From the NCBI GenBank assembly GCA_903955385.1, contig CAJBNH010000032.1, positions 62,001 to 126,000 on the forward strand: 64,000 nt of DNA. The letters run 5' to 3'. The DNA comes from an uncultured Myxococcales bacterium (lineage in GTDB: Bacteria > Myxococcota_A > UBA9042). A model generated the notes under the pieces. That model saw only the letters and a list, made by a program, of their open reading frames with translations, did no database searches and was not told where the DNA came from. A program made the position numbers and the translations under genes. This document shows, one piece after another, positions 17,048-25,965 of this stretch; the stretch's first letter is position 1; each line of letters starts with the position of its first letter.

Positions 17048-18013
17048 ATGCTGCCGGGCATGGACGCCGACATCCGCGCCTTCCTGGATCACCTCAAGCT
17101 CGAGCGGAACTTGGCCGACCACTCGCTGCGGGCGTATACCCTCGATCTCGAACACTTCTACGACTTCACCGTGGCGGAAGGGCGACGACCCGCCAAGGCC
17201 GATCGTGACTTGGTCCGCGCCTATCTGGCCGGTCTGCACGACCATCTGGCGCCCAGCTCAGTGGCGCGGCGGCTGTCGGCAATCCGCAGCTTCTTCCGCT
17301 ACTTGCAGCAGGCCGACCGCATCGCCCACAACCCCACCGACGGGTTGCGCGGGCCCCGGCAGGTCGAGACGCTGCCGCGCACGCTCAGCGTCGACGAGAT
17401 GCTGCAACTGCTCTCGCCGCCCGTGGGTGACAGTGACCCGCTGCTGCACGTGCGGGACTTGGCGATCCTCGAGTTGCTGTACGGCGCCGGGCTGCGCGTC
17501 AGCGAGTGCACCGGCCTCGACGTGATGCACGTGCGGACCGACGAGCGGCTGGTGCGGGTGCGTGGCAAGGGCCGCAAGACGCGGATCGTGCCGTTCGGCA
17601 CCAAGGCGGTCGAGGCGCTGGCCGCGTGGATGCCGGCCCGCCGAGAGTTGCTGCTGCGCTGCCCGCCAGACCAGCGCGCCGACGCCGAGAAGGCCCTGTT
17701 CTTGAACTGGCGCGGCAGTCGGCTGACGTCGCGGTCGGTCGGGCGGATGATGGAAAAGCTGTGCCAACAGGCCGAGTTGCATAAGTCCGTCAACCCCCAC
17801 GCCCTGCGCCACTCGTTCGCCACCCATCTGCTGGACGCGGGCGGCGGCATTCGCGAGATCCAGGAACTGCTGGGCCACGCGCGTCTGAGCACCACCCAGC
17901 GCTACACCCACACGTCGATGGCGGCCCTGCAGCGGACCTACGACCGCGCCCACCCTCGGGCGCACCGCCGACCCAGTGAAGACGCGCCCACGGCGCCTGC
18001 AGGGGGAGCGTGA
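17048..18013 (+). CDS. xerC: Tyrosine recombinase XerC/XerD
   Basis: 321 aa with an N-terminal SAM-like DNA-binding domain (residues 1-100) and a C-terminal catalytic domain. All catalytic residues are present: Arg150 in GLRVSE, Lys174 in VRGKGRKTR, His251 and Arg254 in HALRHSFATH, His277 in LLGHARLST and the nucleophile Tyr286 in TTQRYTH. Together with the length, this marks a chromosome-dimer-resolution recombinase rather than a phage integrase; no flanking att sites or mobile genes are seen. A second ATG at 17060 is an equally good start. The C-terminal tail after residue 300 is longer than usual. The stop overlaps the next gene's start. Confidence 0.88.
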   Translation: MLPGMDADIRAFLDHLKLERNLADHSLRAYTLDLEHFYDFTVAEGRRPAKADRDLVRAYLAGLHDHLAPSSVARRLSAIRSFFRYLQQADRIAHNPTDGLRGPRQVETLPRTLSVDEMLQLLSPPVGDSDPLLHVRDLAILELLYGAGLRVSECTGLDVMHVRTDERLVRVRGKGRKTRIVPFGTKAVEALAAWMPARRELLLRCPPDQRADAEKALFLNWRGSRLTSRSVGRMMEKLCQQAELHKSVNPHALRHSFATHLLDAGGGIREIQELLGHARLSTTQRYTHTSMAALQRTYDRAHPRAHRRPSEDAPTAPAGGA

Positions 18014-19437
18014 TGTCCCGAGCCGCACGTCAGACGACCCCGGTGGCCGTGGCATTCTCCCTGCTTGCACTGCCCGCCCTGCTTGGACTGTCCGCCCTGC
18101 TTGGACTGTCCGCCCTGCTTGCGCTGGCTGCGACGGCCGCACGTGCCGAGCCCGCAGACCCTGCCGTCGCGGGTGGTGAGGTCGCCACCGGGGTGCTGGA
18201 CGGCGACCTGTACACCAACGCCGCATTGTTCCTGGCATTCTCGGCTGGCGATCTGCGGGTCGGCCTGCACGCGCCGCTGCGCGTTCGCGTCTTCGACCGC
18301 GGCGCACCGGCCGATGGCGACACTCCGGGCATCCGCTCTCGCGACTGGGATGAACCAAGCGATTGGACAAGGATTTTGCGTTTCGCCTCGTGGGGCGACC
18401 CCGACGATCCGGTCGAATTGCGGCTGGGCGAGCTGACCGGGGCCAGTCTGGGCCACGGCACGATCGTCGACCGCTTCTACAACACGCTGGACCTCGACCA
18501 CTACCGATCCGGTCTGCGCGTGCAGGTCGACACCGGGGCCATCGTGGTTCAGGCGCTGGTCGATGACGTGCTCAAGGCAGACTTGAGCGCGCTGCGGGTG
18601 GCCGGACGGCCATGGCGGGCTCCCACGGGCTGGCGAAGCCTCGAGGTGGGCGCCACTGTGGCGGTCGACCGCAACGCGCCCTGGATCGACGCTGGCACCC
18701 CTGCGACGGGGCTCAACAGCGTCGGGCGCATCCAGTCGGCCGACAGCGTCGCCGTCGTCTCCGGCTTGGACGCGGCGCTGACGTTGTGGCGCAAGCGGGA
18801 CCGCACGCTGGCCGCGTATACCGACGTGGTTGCCCTGCGCACGGACAGTCCGCAGGACGGGGCCACTTGGGCGCCCGGCGTGCATTTGGGCTTGGGACTC
18901 GAGCTGCCCGATCTCGCCCGCAATGTCGCGCTGGGCAGTCGAATCGAGCTTCGTGCTTGGGACCAGGGCTATCTGCCTACGTGGGTAGACGCCTTCTACG
19001 AGGTCCAGCGCTACGACTATCGCCCGGCTGCGGACGTGGGCGGCACTTCGAAGACCGCGTGGGCGCGTCGCGCGTCGGAAAGGTCGATGGGCGCGTTGGT
19101 GTCGGCAGACGCCCTGTTCGCGCAGATCGTGCAGGTCAGCGCGACCTTCGAGTGGAGCGCGGACGCTGGCAACGGCCTGCAGCTGTGGGTGGTGGTGCCG
19201 GAACGGTCAGGCTTGGAGCTGCGCGCGGCTTACGGCGTGCGCGGAGTGCTGGATGCCGAAGATCTGGGCGATCTGGATCGCGCCAATGCGCTGCTGTCGG
19301 CCCGCTATCGGCTGGGGGGACCCGCTTACGCCGCTGCGGTCGTCGGTCAGCGCTGGCAGGCCGTGGATGGGGCGTCGCCGCACTATCAGGCGGTGCTGGA
19401 AGCGACCGTGGGGGCCGGGATTGAAACCCGTTTTTGA
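18013..19437 (+). CDS. Secreted beta-rich protein, probably outer membrane
   Basis: About 474 aa. The ATG at 18013 overlaps the xerC stop by one base (TGATG); a GTG at 18010 would add one codon. The signal peptide is unusually long because of repeated GLSALL units and ends at AARAEPADP. The mature part alternates short strands with polar turns (YRSGLRVQVDTGAIVVQALV, AYTDVVALRTDSPQDGATW, ALLSARYRLGGPAYAAAVV) and ends in ATVGAGIETRF, with the C-terminal Phe common in outer-membrane barrels. I do not recognise a family. Translational overlap with xerC is probably only operon compaction. Confidence 0.62.
   Translation: MSRAARQTTPVAVAFSLLALPALLGLSALLGLSALLALAATAARAEPADPAVAGGEVATGVLDGDLYTNAALFLAFSAGDLRVGLHAPLRVRVFDRGAPADGDTPGIRSRDWDEPSDWTRILRFASWGDPDDPVELRLGELTGASLGHGTIVDRFYNTLDLDHYRSGLRVQVDTGAIVVQALVDDVLKADLSALRVAGRPWRAPTGWRSLEVGATVAVDRNAPWIDAGTPATGLNSVGRIQSADSVAVVSGLDAALTLWRKRDRTLAAYTDVVALRTDSPQDGATWAPGVHLGLGLELPDLARNVALGSRIELRAWDQGYLPTWVDAFYEVQRYDYRPAADVGGTSKTAWARRASERSMGALVSADALFAQIVQVSATFEWSADAGNGLQLWVVVPERSGLELRAAYGVRGVLDAEDLGDLDRANALLSARYRLGGPAYAAAVVGQRWQAVDGASPHYQAVLEATVGAGIETRF
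18073..18126 (+). repeat. Three 18-bp tandem repeats inside a signal peptide
   Basis: Units at 18073-18090, 18091-18108 and 18109-18126 have the core CCGCCCTGCTTGGACTG. The first two differ at one base and the third at two further bases. Each encodes six residues (ALLGLS type) of the hydrophobic core of the secreted protein starting at 18013. A partial copy (CTGCTTGCACTG) precedes them at 18061. Confidence 0.85.
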
Positions 19438-19620
19438 CGCGGTGCGTAGCAGTGCGGCGTCGCGGCCCCGCCGGCGAAAACGAATCGCGAGGCGGTCTTG
19501 GGCGTTGCGCACCCACGAGGCCACTTGATCGCGGTCGCCCGATCGTCGATGCTTCTGCGCCCGTTGCGCCACAATCCAGGCGAGCACCGGACGTGGCCAG
19601 TGGATCTTGGAGGACAGTTC

Positions 19621-21942
19621 ATGGGGACGAGCAAGCGAGGTCGCCGGTGGGGGGCCGCCCTGATTGTGGCAGCAGCGTTGGCGGCGCCGGCGCTGTCGTC
19701 GCACGCGGCGGAGCGAGCGGTCGCCTTCCTGTACGTGCTGCAGACCGTTGACGTCAACGGCATCGAACTTCCCATGATCGTTCCGGTCGAGCGACCCGGC
19801 CTGTCCGAGTCGGGACCGTCCAGTCGGCCGTCCAAGGCGTTCGAGGCGCTGCGGTCAAGGTCTCCCAAGGCCTACGGGGCGACCAGCCTGCGCATCGACT
19901 CGGCCACGCGAGCCACGCTGGTCATCGACAAGGTCGCGGATTCCGATCAAGTGCTGGCAGAGGTCTATTGGACACTCGGGTCGATGGGCATCACCGAGCT
20001 GTTGGCGCCGCCCTACTTCAACGCTCCCGTCACGGCCGACGACCTTAGCTACGGCGCGCAGCCGTTGCTGCTGCAGCCATGGGACCTGTTGCGCTTCTAC
20101 GACCAGCCTGACGTGCTGGCGCAGGGCTACGTGCTCGTGATCGGCCAGCCCATGCCCGCCAACGAGGCCGTGCGTCGTTTGCTGAAGGGCGACCCGGTCA
20201 TTCGCAAGCCGCTGATCGACGCGATCTCGGGTCAGGCGTTGCGCCCCAAGCTTGCGGTCCTTGACGCGATCGCCGCCGGTTCGACCCGCGATGCGTTCAA
20301 GCTGAAGGCCGAGGATGCCATCGGTGCCCTGACCGATCCGTCGCTGGCCGTTCGCGGTGCGGCGCTCGACGCCGTGATCGCCGCCGGGTTCGTGGGTTCG
20401 AAGATCGTCGCGGCGGCGTTGGAGGCCGTCGTCGAGAACGACTCGGACGCCGAGCTGAAGCTGCGGGCCGTCAAGGCGCTGAGCAAGGCGGGCGTTGCCA
20501 AGTACGACGATCTGCTGGAGACCGAGAAGCTCAAGACCGGCACTGCGGACGAGGCGCTGGCCGCCGTGGCCAAGCTGTCGAAGTCGAGTCAGGTCAAGAT
20601 CGCGGCTGCGGCGCTGGTGGGGGCCCTGTCTCACTCGGACGGCGACGTGCGTGAGGCTGCCTTCAAGGGGCTGGTGGAGCTCAAGCAGTTCGATCTGCTC
20701 AACGAGGCGATGGACGGCGACCAGTTGTCGGCCAAGATGCGCGAACAGATCGCGATGGTGCTGGTCGAGAACGGCTCGGCGGCGGCGCAGGACAAGGCGC
20801 TGCTTTACCTGATCACCAAGGGCAGCGCGCCGGGAGCCATCTTCGCCTGCCAGACCTACGGCAAGCGCGGGGCCAAGACCGCGTCGCCGCAGCTGATCGA
20901 GGCCCTGAAGCACGAGTCGCCGGAGGTTCGTCAGGCCGCAGCCGACGCCTTGGCCCAGCTCAAGGAGGAGCGCGCCATTGTTCCGCTCGCCGACGCGGCA
21001 GGGGCCCGTCCGCGCGATCGCGAGTTCATGATGGCGGCGGCCGTGCAGATCCTCGCCAGCCTGCGTCTGGAGCAGGTCAAGAATCTGGTCAATTCCAAGA
21101 ACCTGGATGTGCGGCAGATGGCCATCCGCGCCCTGTCCGAGTTTGCCAAGGGCAGTCGCCCGCGGCCCGACGTGGTGGCGCTGCTGCAAGAGGCCAAGAA
21201 GGACCCGGACCCGGGCATCCGTCGCTCAGCGGTGTTCGCGCTCGCGCGGTTGCAGGACGACGGGATTGCCCGTGATCTCGCCGAGATTCGTACCGACGCC
21301 GATCCGGAAATCCGCCTGCAGGTGGTGGTGGCGCTGACGGCCGCGTCGGACAAGTACGCTGAGGCGACGACGATTCTCGACGAGATGGTGATCGACCGCG
21401 ACAAGCGCGTGCGTATCGAGGCGATCAACGGCCTGGCCAAGCGCAAGGCGTACACCTCGGTACCCAAGCTGATCAGTCTGGTCAAGCAGCCGGACCCCGA
21501 CGTACGGCGTGCCGTGTTTGCAGCGCTGCTGACGCTTCGCACCGCCGACAACGAGGTTGAACTGCGCGTCGTGTTCCAGAAGGGCATGGACGTGCAGGAC
21601 TCCGACGTTCGCCTGATCTGCATCAAGGCGCTGTCGGACAAGACGTCTGGTGCCGACATCGAGGCCCTGCGCTCGGCGGCATTCGACAAGAGCAAGGAAG
21701 TCCGTCTGGCCGCCATCGCCGCGCTTGCCTCGACCAAGCTGTTCGAGGCCATGGACGCACTGGCCAACATGTTTGGCGATGCCGACATGGAAGTGCGGGA
21801 GAAGGCGCTGGAGGCTCTGGGCAGCATCCCGGCCGGCGAAGCCAAGAAGCAGAAGCTGACGTACCTGAAGGACTTCATCGAGACGCCCGACATGCCCGAG
21901 GCGCTCAAGAAGCGCGCCATGGAGCTGCAGAAGCAGCTGTAG
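19621..21942 (+). CDS. Secreted HEAT-repeat protein
   Basis: 773 aa. Signal peptide: RRWGAALIVAAALAAPALSSHA. After an N-terminal region of about 170 residues, the rest is a long array of HEAT/PBS-lyase-type helical pairs of about 31 residues. Clear units are SPEVRQAAADALAQLKEERA, NLDVRQMAIRALSEFA, DPGIRRSAVFALARLQDDG, DPEIRLQVVVALTAA, DKRVRIEAINGLAKR and DPDVRRAVFAALLTL. Such solenoids bind proteins. With the signal peptide it is a periplasmic scaffold candidate. GGAGG is 8 nt upstream of the ATG; the open frame further upstream looks non-coding. Another secreted helical protein follows 60 bp downstream. Confidence 0.82.
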   Translation: MGTSKRGRRWGAALIVAAALAAPALSSHAAERAVAFLYVLQTVDVNGIELPMIVPVERPGLSESGPSSRPSKAFEALRSRSPKAYGATSLRIDSATRATLVIDKVADSDQVLAEVYWTLGSMGITELLAPPYFNAPVTADDLSYGAQPLLLQPWDLLRFYDQPDVLAQGYVLVIGQPMPANEAVRRLLKGDPVIRKPLIDAISGQALRPKLAVLDAIAAGSTRDAFKLKAEDAIGALTDPSLAVRGAALDAVIAAGFVGSKIVAAALEAVVENDSDAELKLRAVKALSKAGVAKYDDLLETEKLKTGTADEALAAVAKLSKSSQVKIAAAALVGALSHSDGDVREAAFKGLVELKQFDLLNEAMDGDQLSAKMREQIAMVLVENGSAAAQDKALLYLITKGSAPGAIFACQTYGKRGAKTASPQLIEALKHESPEVRQAAADALAQLKEERAIVPLADAAGARPRDREFMMAAAVQILASLRLEQVKNLVNSKNLDVRQMAIRALSEFAKGSRPRPDVVALLQEAKKDPDPGIRRSAVFALARLQDDGIARDLAEIRTDADPEIRLQVVVALTAASDKYAEATTILDEMVIDRDKRVRIEAINGLAKRKAYTSVPKLISLVKQPDPDVRRAVFAALLTLRTADNEVELRVVFQKGMDVQDSDVRLICIKALSDKTSGADIEALRSAAFDKSKEVRLAAIAALASTKLFEAMDALANMFGDADMEVREKALEALGSIPAGEAKKQKLTYLKDFIETPDMPEALKKRAMELQKQL

Positions 21943-22002
21943 GCCTTGGGTTTGGCGAGTCCGGCGTGTACTTCGACGAGACCGACCCCGAGGAGGCCGA
22001 TC

Positions 22003-22701
22003 ATGGCAGCTCACGGCAGTTCGAGGGTGGCGGCGTGGTTGGCCGCGCTGACGTGTGCTGTCGTTGCTTGGCCTGCCGTCGCTGTCGACCGCCCAACCAC
22101 CAAGGACGCTGCCGCCAAGCCCGGCAAGCGACCCGGGGCCAGCAAGTCGGACGCCGCGCCGGCCGACACGGCCCGGCCTGGGGCAAAGGCGGACACATCG
22201 GCCGAGCCAGCCAACACCGCGTCCAGCAAGGGAGATCCCGCACTGGCGGCCCTGATCGCGTCGCTGCGGCAGGCGCTGGACGCCTCGCGCAAGGCCAACG
22301 AGGACCCCGACCTGACGACGACGCTGCTGTCAGGCATCGCTGAAGTGTCGCTGGTGTCGGCCATCCACGGCCACTATGCCCTGGCAGGCGTGGGTCAGGC
22401 GCTGCGCACCGGCGGCATGCCTGCGGCCGACGTCGCGGTGGTCGCGCGGGACATGGAGCGCAATTTCGAGCAGTTGGCACAGACCTACGGCCGACTTGCC
22501 GGGCAGAAGTCGTTCCACCCGCAGCTGGTCGACATCTTCCGGGGGCTGCAAATCCTGTGCGGCAAGGCCCAGTCCACGGCCGGCGCGCTTGCCTTCTGGG
22601 CCGATGCCAGCGCCGATACCGGGCGGGTTCGCGCGTTCGAGTCGGCGCTGGACGACTACCGCGGTCGGGTCAAGGCGCTGTTCGCCTCGTTGTCGCGGTA
22701 A
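22003..22701 (+). CDS. Secreted helical protein, unknown function
   Basis: 232 aa; AGGAGG at 21991-21996 sets the ATG at 22003. A signal peptide (SSRVAAWLAALTCAVVAWPA) is followed by a low-complexity Lys/Ala/Asp/Pro linker of about 50 residues and a helical domain (ALAALIASLRQALDASRKAN, MERNFEQLAQTYGRLAGQK, RVRAFESALDDYRGRVKALF). No family recognised. It follows the HEAT-repeat gene in the same orientation and probably shares its transcript. It converges on ffh with 6 bp between the stops. Confidence 0.65.
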   Translation: MAAHGSSRVAAWLAALTCAVVAWPAVAVDRPTTKDAAAKPGKRPGASKSDAAPADTARPGAKADTSAEPANTASSKGDPALAALIASLRQALDASRKANEDPDLTTTLLSGIAEVSLVSAIHGHYALAGVGQALRTGGMPAADVAVVARDMERNFEQLAQTYGRLAGQKSFHPQLVDIFRGLQILCGKAQSTAGALAFWADASADTGRVRAFESALDDYRGRVKALFASLSR

Positions 22702-22707
22702 CCGCCC

Positions 22708-24255
22708 TTACTTCTTGCGGTTCTTCTTGCGAGCCGTCGCAGCCATCTTGTTCTTGGTCTTGCGGTGCTCGCGGTCATACCCGCGGGCCGACGGGGGCAG
22801 CTTCTTCTGCGCCATGGCTCCCATGCCGTTGTCGGGCATGCCCTCGACCCCGTCGAAGAACTCGTCGACACCCACGCCCTGCATCTTCGCCATCTGGCCC
22901 ATCTGGCCGAAGCCGGGCATCCGCGACATCAGGCCGGGGGTCTGGCCGATGCGGCCCATGATCTGGCGCATGACGTCGTAGCGCTTGATCAGGTCCTGGA
23001 CATCGTTGGGCTTGCGGCCGCAGCCCCGGGCGATACGCTGCAGGCGGCGGGCGTTGATGATCTCGGGCTTGGTGCGCTCGGTCGGCGTCATCGACTGGAT
23101 GATCGCTTCGATACGCACCAGCTCCTTGTCGTCGAACTTGGCGCCGTCGGCCATGGCGTCGGAGAAGAACGGCAGACGCTCCATCACGTCGCGCAGGCTG
23201 CCCATCTTCTTGAGGACCTTGATCTGCTCCAGGAAGTCGGTGAGCGTGAACTTGCCGCTCAGCATCTTCTTGGCGTCGGCCTCGGCCTTCTTCTCGTCGA
23301 CGACCTTCTCGAAGTCGGTCATCAGGCTGACGATGTCGCCCATGCCGAGGATGCGGCTGGCCATGCCCTCGGCCCGGAAGGGCTCGAGCTTGTCCAACCC
23401 CTCGCCCATACCCGCGAACTTGATCGGCGCGCCGGTGACGACCTTGACCGACAGCGCAGCACCGCCACGGGCGTCGCCGTCGAGCTTGGTCAAAACCACG
23501 CCGTCGATGCCCACCTTCTCGTTGAAGGCCTTGGCGGTCGTGACGGCGTCCTGACCGATCATCGCGTCGACGACCAGCAAGGTGTTGTCGGGCGGCGTGC
23601 GGCGGCGGATTTCGGCCAGCTCGTCCATCAGCTGCGCGTCGATGGTCAGACGGCCCGCGGTGTCGAACAGCACCACGTTGCGGCCGGTCTTTTGGGCCTC
23701 GCGGAAGCCTCCCTCGCACAGCTCTGGCGGGGTCTTGCCCGGCACCGAGTACACCGGCACGTCGATGCGCTGCCCCAACACCTTCAGCTGCTCGATCGCG
23801 GCCGGGCGGTAGATGTCCGCGGCGACCAGTAGCGGACGATAGCCCTGTGACTTCAGGTAGTTCGCCAGCTTGGCCGCGGACGTCGTCTTGCCCGAGCCCT
23901 GCAGACCGATCAGCATCACCGTGCTGACTTTCTTCTTGTCGAGCTTCAGCGACGCATCGCCCGGGTCCATCAGGGCCGCCAGCTCGTCGTGGCAGATCTT
24001 GATGAAGTGGTCCTGCGGGCTCGCCTTCAGCGTCTCGCCGCCCTTGCCCTTGACCTTGGTCTGGATCACCTCGCCCAAGGCCTTCAGCTTCACGTCGGCC
24101 AGGAACTTCTTGACCACGCCGAATTCGACGTCGGCCTCCAGAAGGCTCGCGCGGATGTCGCCCAGCACCTCGTCGAGCGTCTCTTCGTCGAGCTCGCGGT
24201 AGCCCTGCAAGCGATGGCGCGCAGAGCGGAAGCCTTTGGTGATGGTCTCGAGCAT
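22708..24255 (-). CDS. ffh: Signal recognition particle protein Ffh
   Basis: 515 aa. N domain (MLETITKGFRSARHRLQGY onward), then a GTPase G domain with P-loop GLQGSGKTTSAAKL, G3 DTAGR and G4 TKLDG, then a methionine-rich M domain with RIARGCGRKPNDVQDLIKRY, the SRP-RNA-binding helix (usually RIARGSG). Ffh binds signal sequences and 4.5S RNA and docks with FtsY to target membrane proteins. It is longer than the usual 450 aa because of a Lys/Arg-rich C-terminal extension (REHRKTKNKMAATARKKNRK). The open frame upstream of 24255 looks non-coding. No 4.5S RNA gene is visible nearby. Confidence 0.96.
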   Translation of the reverse strand: MLETITKGFRSARHRLQGYRELDEETLDEVLGDIRASLLEADVEFGVVKKFLADVKLKALGEVIQTKVKGKGGETLKASPQDHFIKICHDELAALMDPGDASLKLDKKKVSTVMLIGLQGSGKTTSAAKLANYLKSQGYRPLLVAADIYRPAAIEQLKVLGQRIDVPVYSVPGKTPPELCEGGFREAQKTGRNVVLFDTAGRLTIDAQLMDELAEIRRRTPPDNTLLVVDAMIGQDAVTTAKAFNEKVGIDGVVLTKLDGDARGGAALSVKVVTGAPIKFAGMGEGLDKLEPFRAEGMASRILGMGDIVSLMTDFEKVVDEKKAEADAKKMLSGKFTLTDFLEQIKVLKKMGSLRDVMERLPFFSDAMADGAKFDDKELVRIEAIIQSMTPTERTKPEIINARRLQRIARGCGRKPNDVQDLIKRYDVMRQIMGRIGQTPGLMSRMPGFGQMGQMAKMQGVGVDEFFDGVEGMPDNGMGAMAQKKLPPSARGYDREHRKTKNKMAATARKKNRKK

Positions 24256-24508
24256 GTGCGGTCTCTCAAGCTGCCCGTGTTGATCGGGGCGGCGAAAAGT
24301 GTTCTGCAGCGCACGGGTGAGGGCTGGCAGAAGCGGCGGCGCAGGGTAGAGCCGGAGGCGTCGATTTTCAAGGCGGCGGGCGGATTCCCGTGTGCCAGTC
24401 TGCCGGGCAGAAGTGTATCGCCCTTGACCTGTGGGGCCGTTTGACGTGAGATCCCGTGCCTTCGCTCTCTCGCCATCTTTCCGCAAGTCGCGTCCCAGGA
24501 GCCTCCCC

Positions 24509-25885
24509 ATGTCGCAGTCGGTCGTGTTGCTCGTCGGCGGTACCAAGATCCTCGAGCGGGCCCTGCAGCAGTCCGTCGAGGCCCCCCTCGTGACCGTTGC
24601 GACCATCGAGGAGGCCACGCAGGTCCTGACCTCGAAGCCCGTTGGTCTGCTGGTGCTGGGGCCCACGCTGCGTCGGGCGCTTGCCGTCGTCGCGATGTTG
24701 CGCCGAGAAGGCCAGACCGAGCCCAAGCTGATTGTGGTCTACCGCGACGATCAGCGCGAAGAGGTCAAGCGCCACATGAAGAGCAAGGCCGTGGCTGACC
24801 GCTATGTGGTGCAGTCACGCATCGGCAAGGAGTTGGAGCCGGCCGCTGAGGAGTTGTGGAAGCTGAGCCAGATGCCCCAGAGCTCAGACGGCGAGTACGA
24901 AGAGATCCTCTCGGGTTCGCTGGAGACGATGCCCGAGGCGGCCACCCAGCTGCTGGAGGTGTTGGACCTGCCCGACGACGAACAGCCGCCGCTGACGAGC
25001 GAAGTGCTGGGTGCGTTCGATGCCGAGGCGTTCGAACAGGACATCGCCATCGAGGATCTGCCCGAACTCGAAGAAGAGCTGGAGCCCTTCGAGGAAATCG
25101 ACGAGCTGGAAGAGGATGCTCTGGTCGAGGAGACAGCTGAAGAAGAGCTGTCCGGCGACACGCTGGAAGTCATCGACATGTTGGAGATCGAGGAGGAGGA
25201 GGAGACCGTCGTCCAAGCTCCCGCAGCGGTCGCGGCTCCCGCCGCCCAGCAGCCCGCCGCCGAGGCCATCGAGGAGTTGGAGGCCGCGGAGCTGGTCGAG
25301 GAGCTCTCCGTCGCCGAGGTTCTGGAAGAAGTGACCGAAGAGGTGACGGAAGTAACGACGGAAGACTTGACCGAAGAAGTGACCGAAGAAGTGACCGAGG
25401 AACTGGTAGAGGAACTCGCCATCGCCGACTTGGTCGAAGAAGCCCCGGCTGCCGTCGTCGAAACCGCCAAGACCGTTGAGCCCGCCGACGTCGTCGAGGA
25501 GCTGGAGGCCGTCGATCTGGTCGAGGAGGAGGCCGTTGTCGCCGTCGCCGCTTCCGCTTCGCATCTGGAGGAAGAAAACGAGCAGCTGCGTGCCGAGTTG
25601 AAGAAGGCCGTGGCGGCCGCCGAGGCCTTGGCGGCGGCGATTCAGGACCTGAAAGTCAGGCTGGATGGGGCCGAGAGCGCGCGCAACGCTGCGGTCGAGG
25701 CACGCATGGTGGCCGATCAGACGGCCCAGGTGCGCGAGGAAGAGCAGACGAAGCTGCGCGCCGAGCTGGCGACGGTCCGAAGTCGGGAGACCGCAAGCGA
25801 GGCCCTTCTGGAGACCCGCAAGCGCGTTGCTGCCGACGCGGCCAAGGCGTTGCTGGCGGTGGCGTCTTCGCTGGAAGAGCGTTAA
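24509..25885 (+). CDS. Pseudo-receiver, acidic-repeat and coiled-coil protein
   Basis: 458 aa. Residues 1-120 have the beta-alpha rhythm of a response-regulator receiver (SVVLLVGGTKILERAL, VGLLVLGPTLRRALAVVAML, PKLIVVYRDDQREEVKRHM, ADRYVVQSRI). The acidic pair after strand 1, the phospho-acceptor Asp after strand 3 and the conserved Lys are all replaced. Residues about 135-350 are extremely acidic with EEVTE/EELVEEL repeats and one Ala/Pro patch. Residues about 350-458 form a heptad coiled coil (LEEENEQLRAELKKAVAAAE). This resembles AglZ and FrzS, motility proteins of Myxococcus with receiver-like heads and long coiled coils; similarity of function is inference. AGGAG lies 7-8 nt before the ATG. 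Confidence 0.68.
   Translation: MSQSVVLLVGGTKILERALQQSVEAPLVTVATIEEATQVLTSKPVGLLVLGPTLRRALAVVAMLRREGQTEPKLIVVYRDDQREEVKRHMKSKAVADRYVVQSRIGKELEPAAEELWKLSQMPQSSDGEYEEILSGSLETMPEAATQLLEVLDLPDDEQPPLTSEVLGAFDAEAFEQDIAIEDLPELEEELEPFEEIDELEEDALVEETAEEELSGDTLEVIDMLEIEEEEETVVQAPAAVAAPAAQQPAAEAIEELEAAELVEELSVAEVLEEVTEEVTEVTTEDLTEEVTEEVTEELVEELAIADLVEEAPAAVVETAKTVEPADVVEELEAVDLVEEEAVVAVAASASHLEEENEQLRAELKKAVAAAEALAAAIQDLKVRLDGAESARNAAVEARMVADQTAQVREEEQTKLRAELATVRSRETASEALLETRKRVAADAAKALLAVASSLEER
25325..25416 (+). repeat. Acidic 12-bp tandem-like repeat within a CDS
   Basis: Several imperfect copies of a GAAGAAGTGACC-type unit, encoding EEVT, lie within about 90 bp (EEVTEEVTEVTTEDLTEEVT). The array falls inside the acidic region of the pseudo-receiver/coiled-coil gene and suggests growth by slippage. 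Confidence 0.75.
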
Positions 25886-25965
25886 GACTCGGGCACTTCC
25901 CTAAAGATATCCACAGCCTTTCTGGGCGTCTGCGGATGCGCTTTCGGCGTATTCTGCCGCGTTGT

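Noticed and set aside
17048-18013. XerC considered as the integrase of a mobile element
   Set aside because: No att-like direct repeats, phage or plasmid genes nearby, and the length and motifs are those of the housekeeping recombinase.
22708-24509. Search for a 4.5S/SRP RNA gene beside ffh
   Set aside because: No sequence resembling the conserved GGTCCGGAAGGAAGCAGCC core was found in the non-coding gaps.
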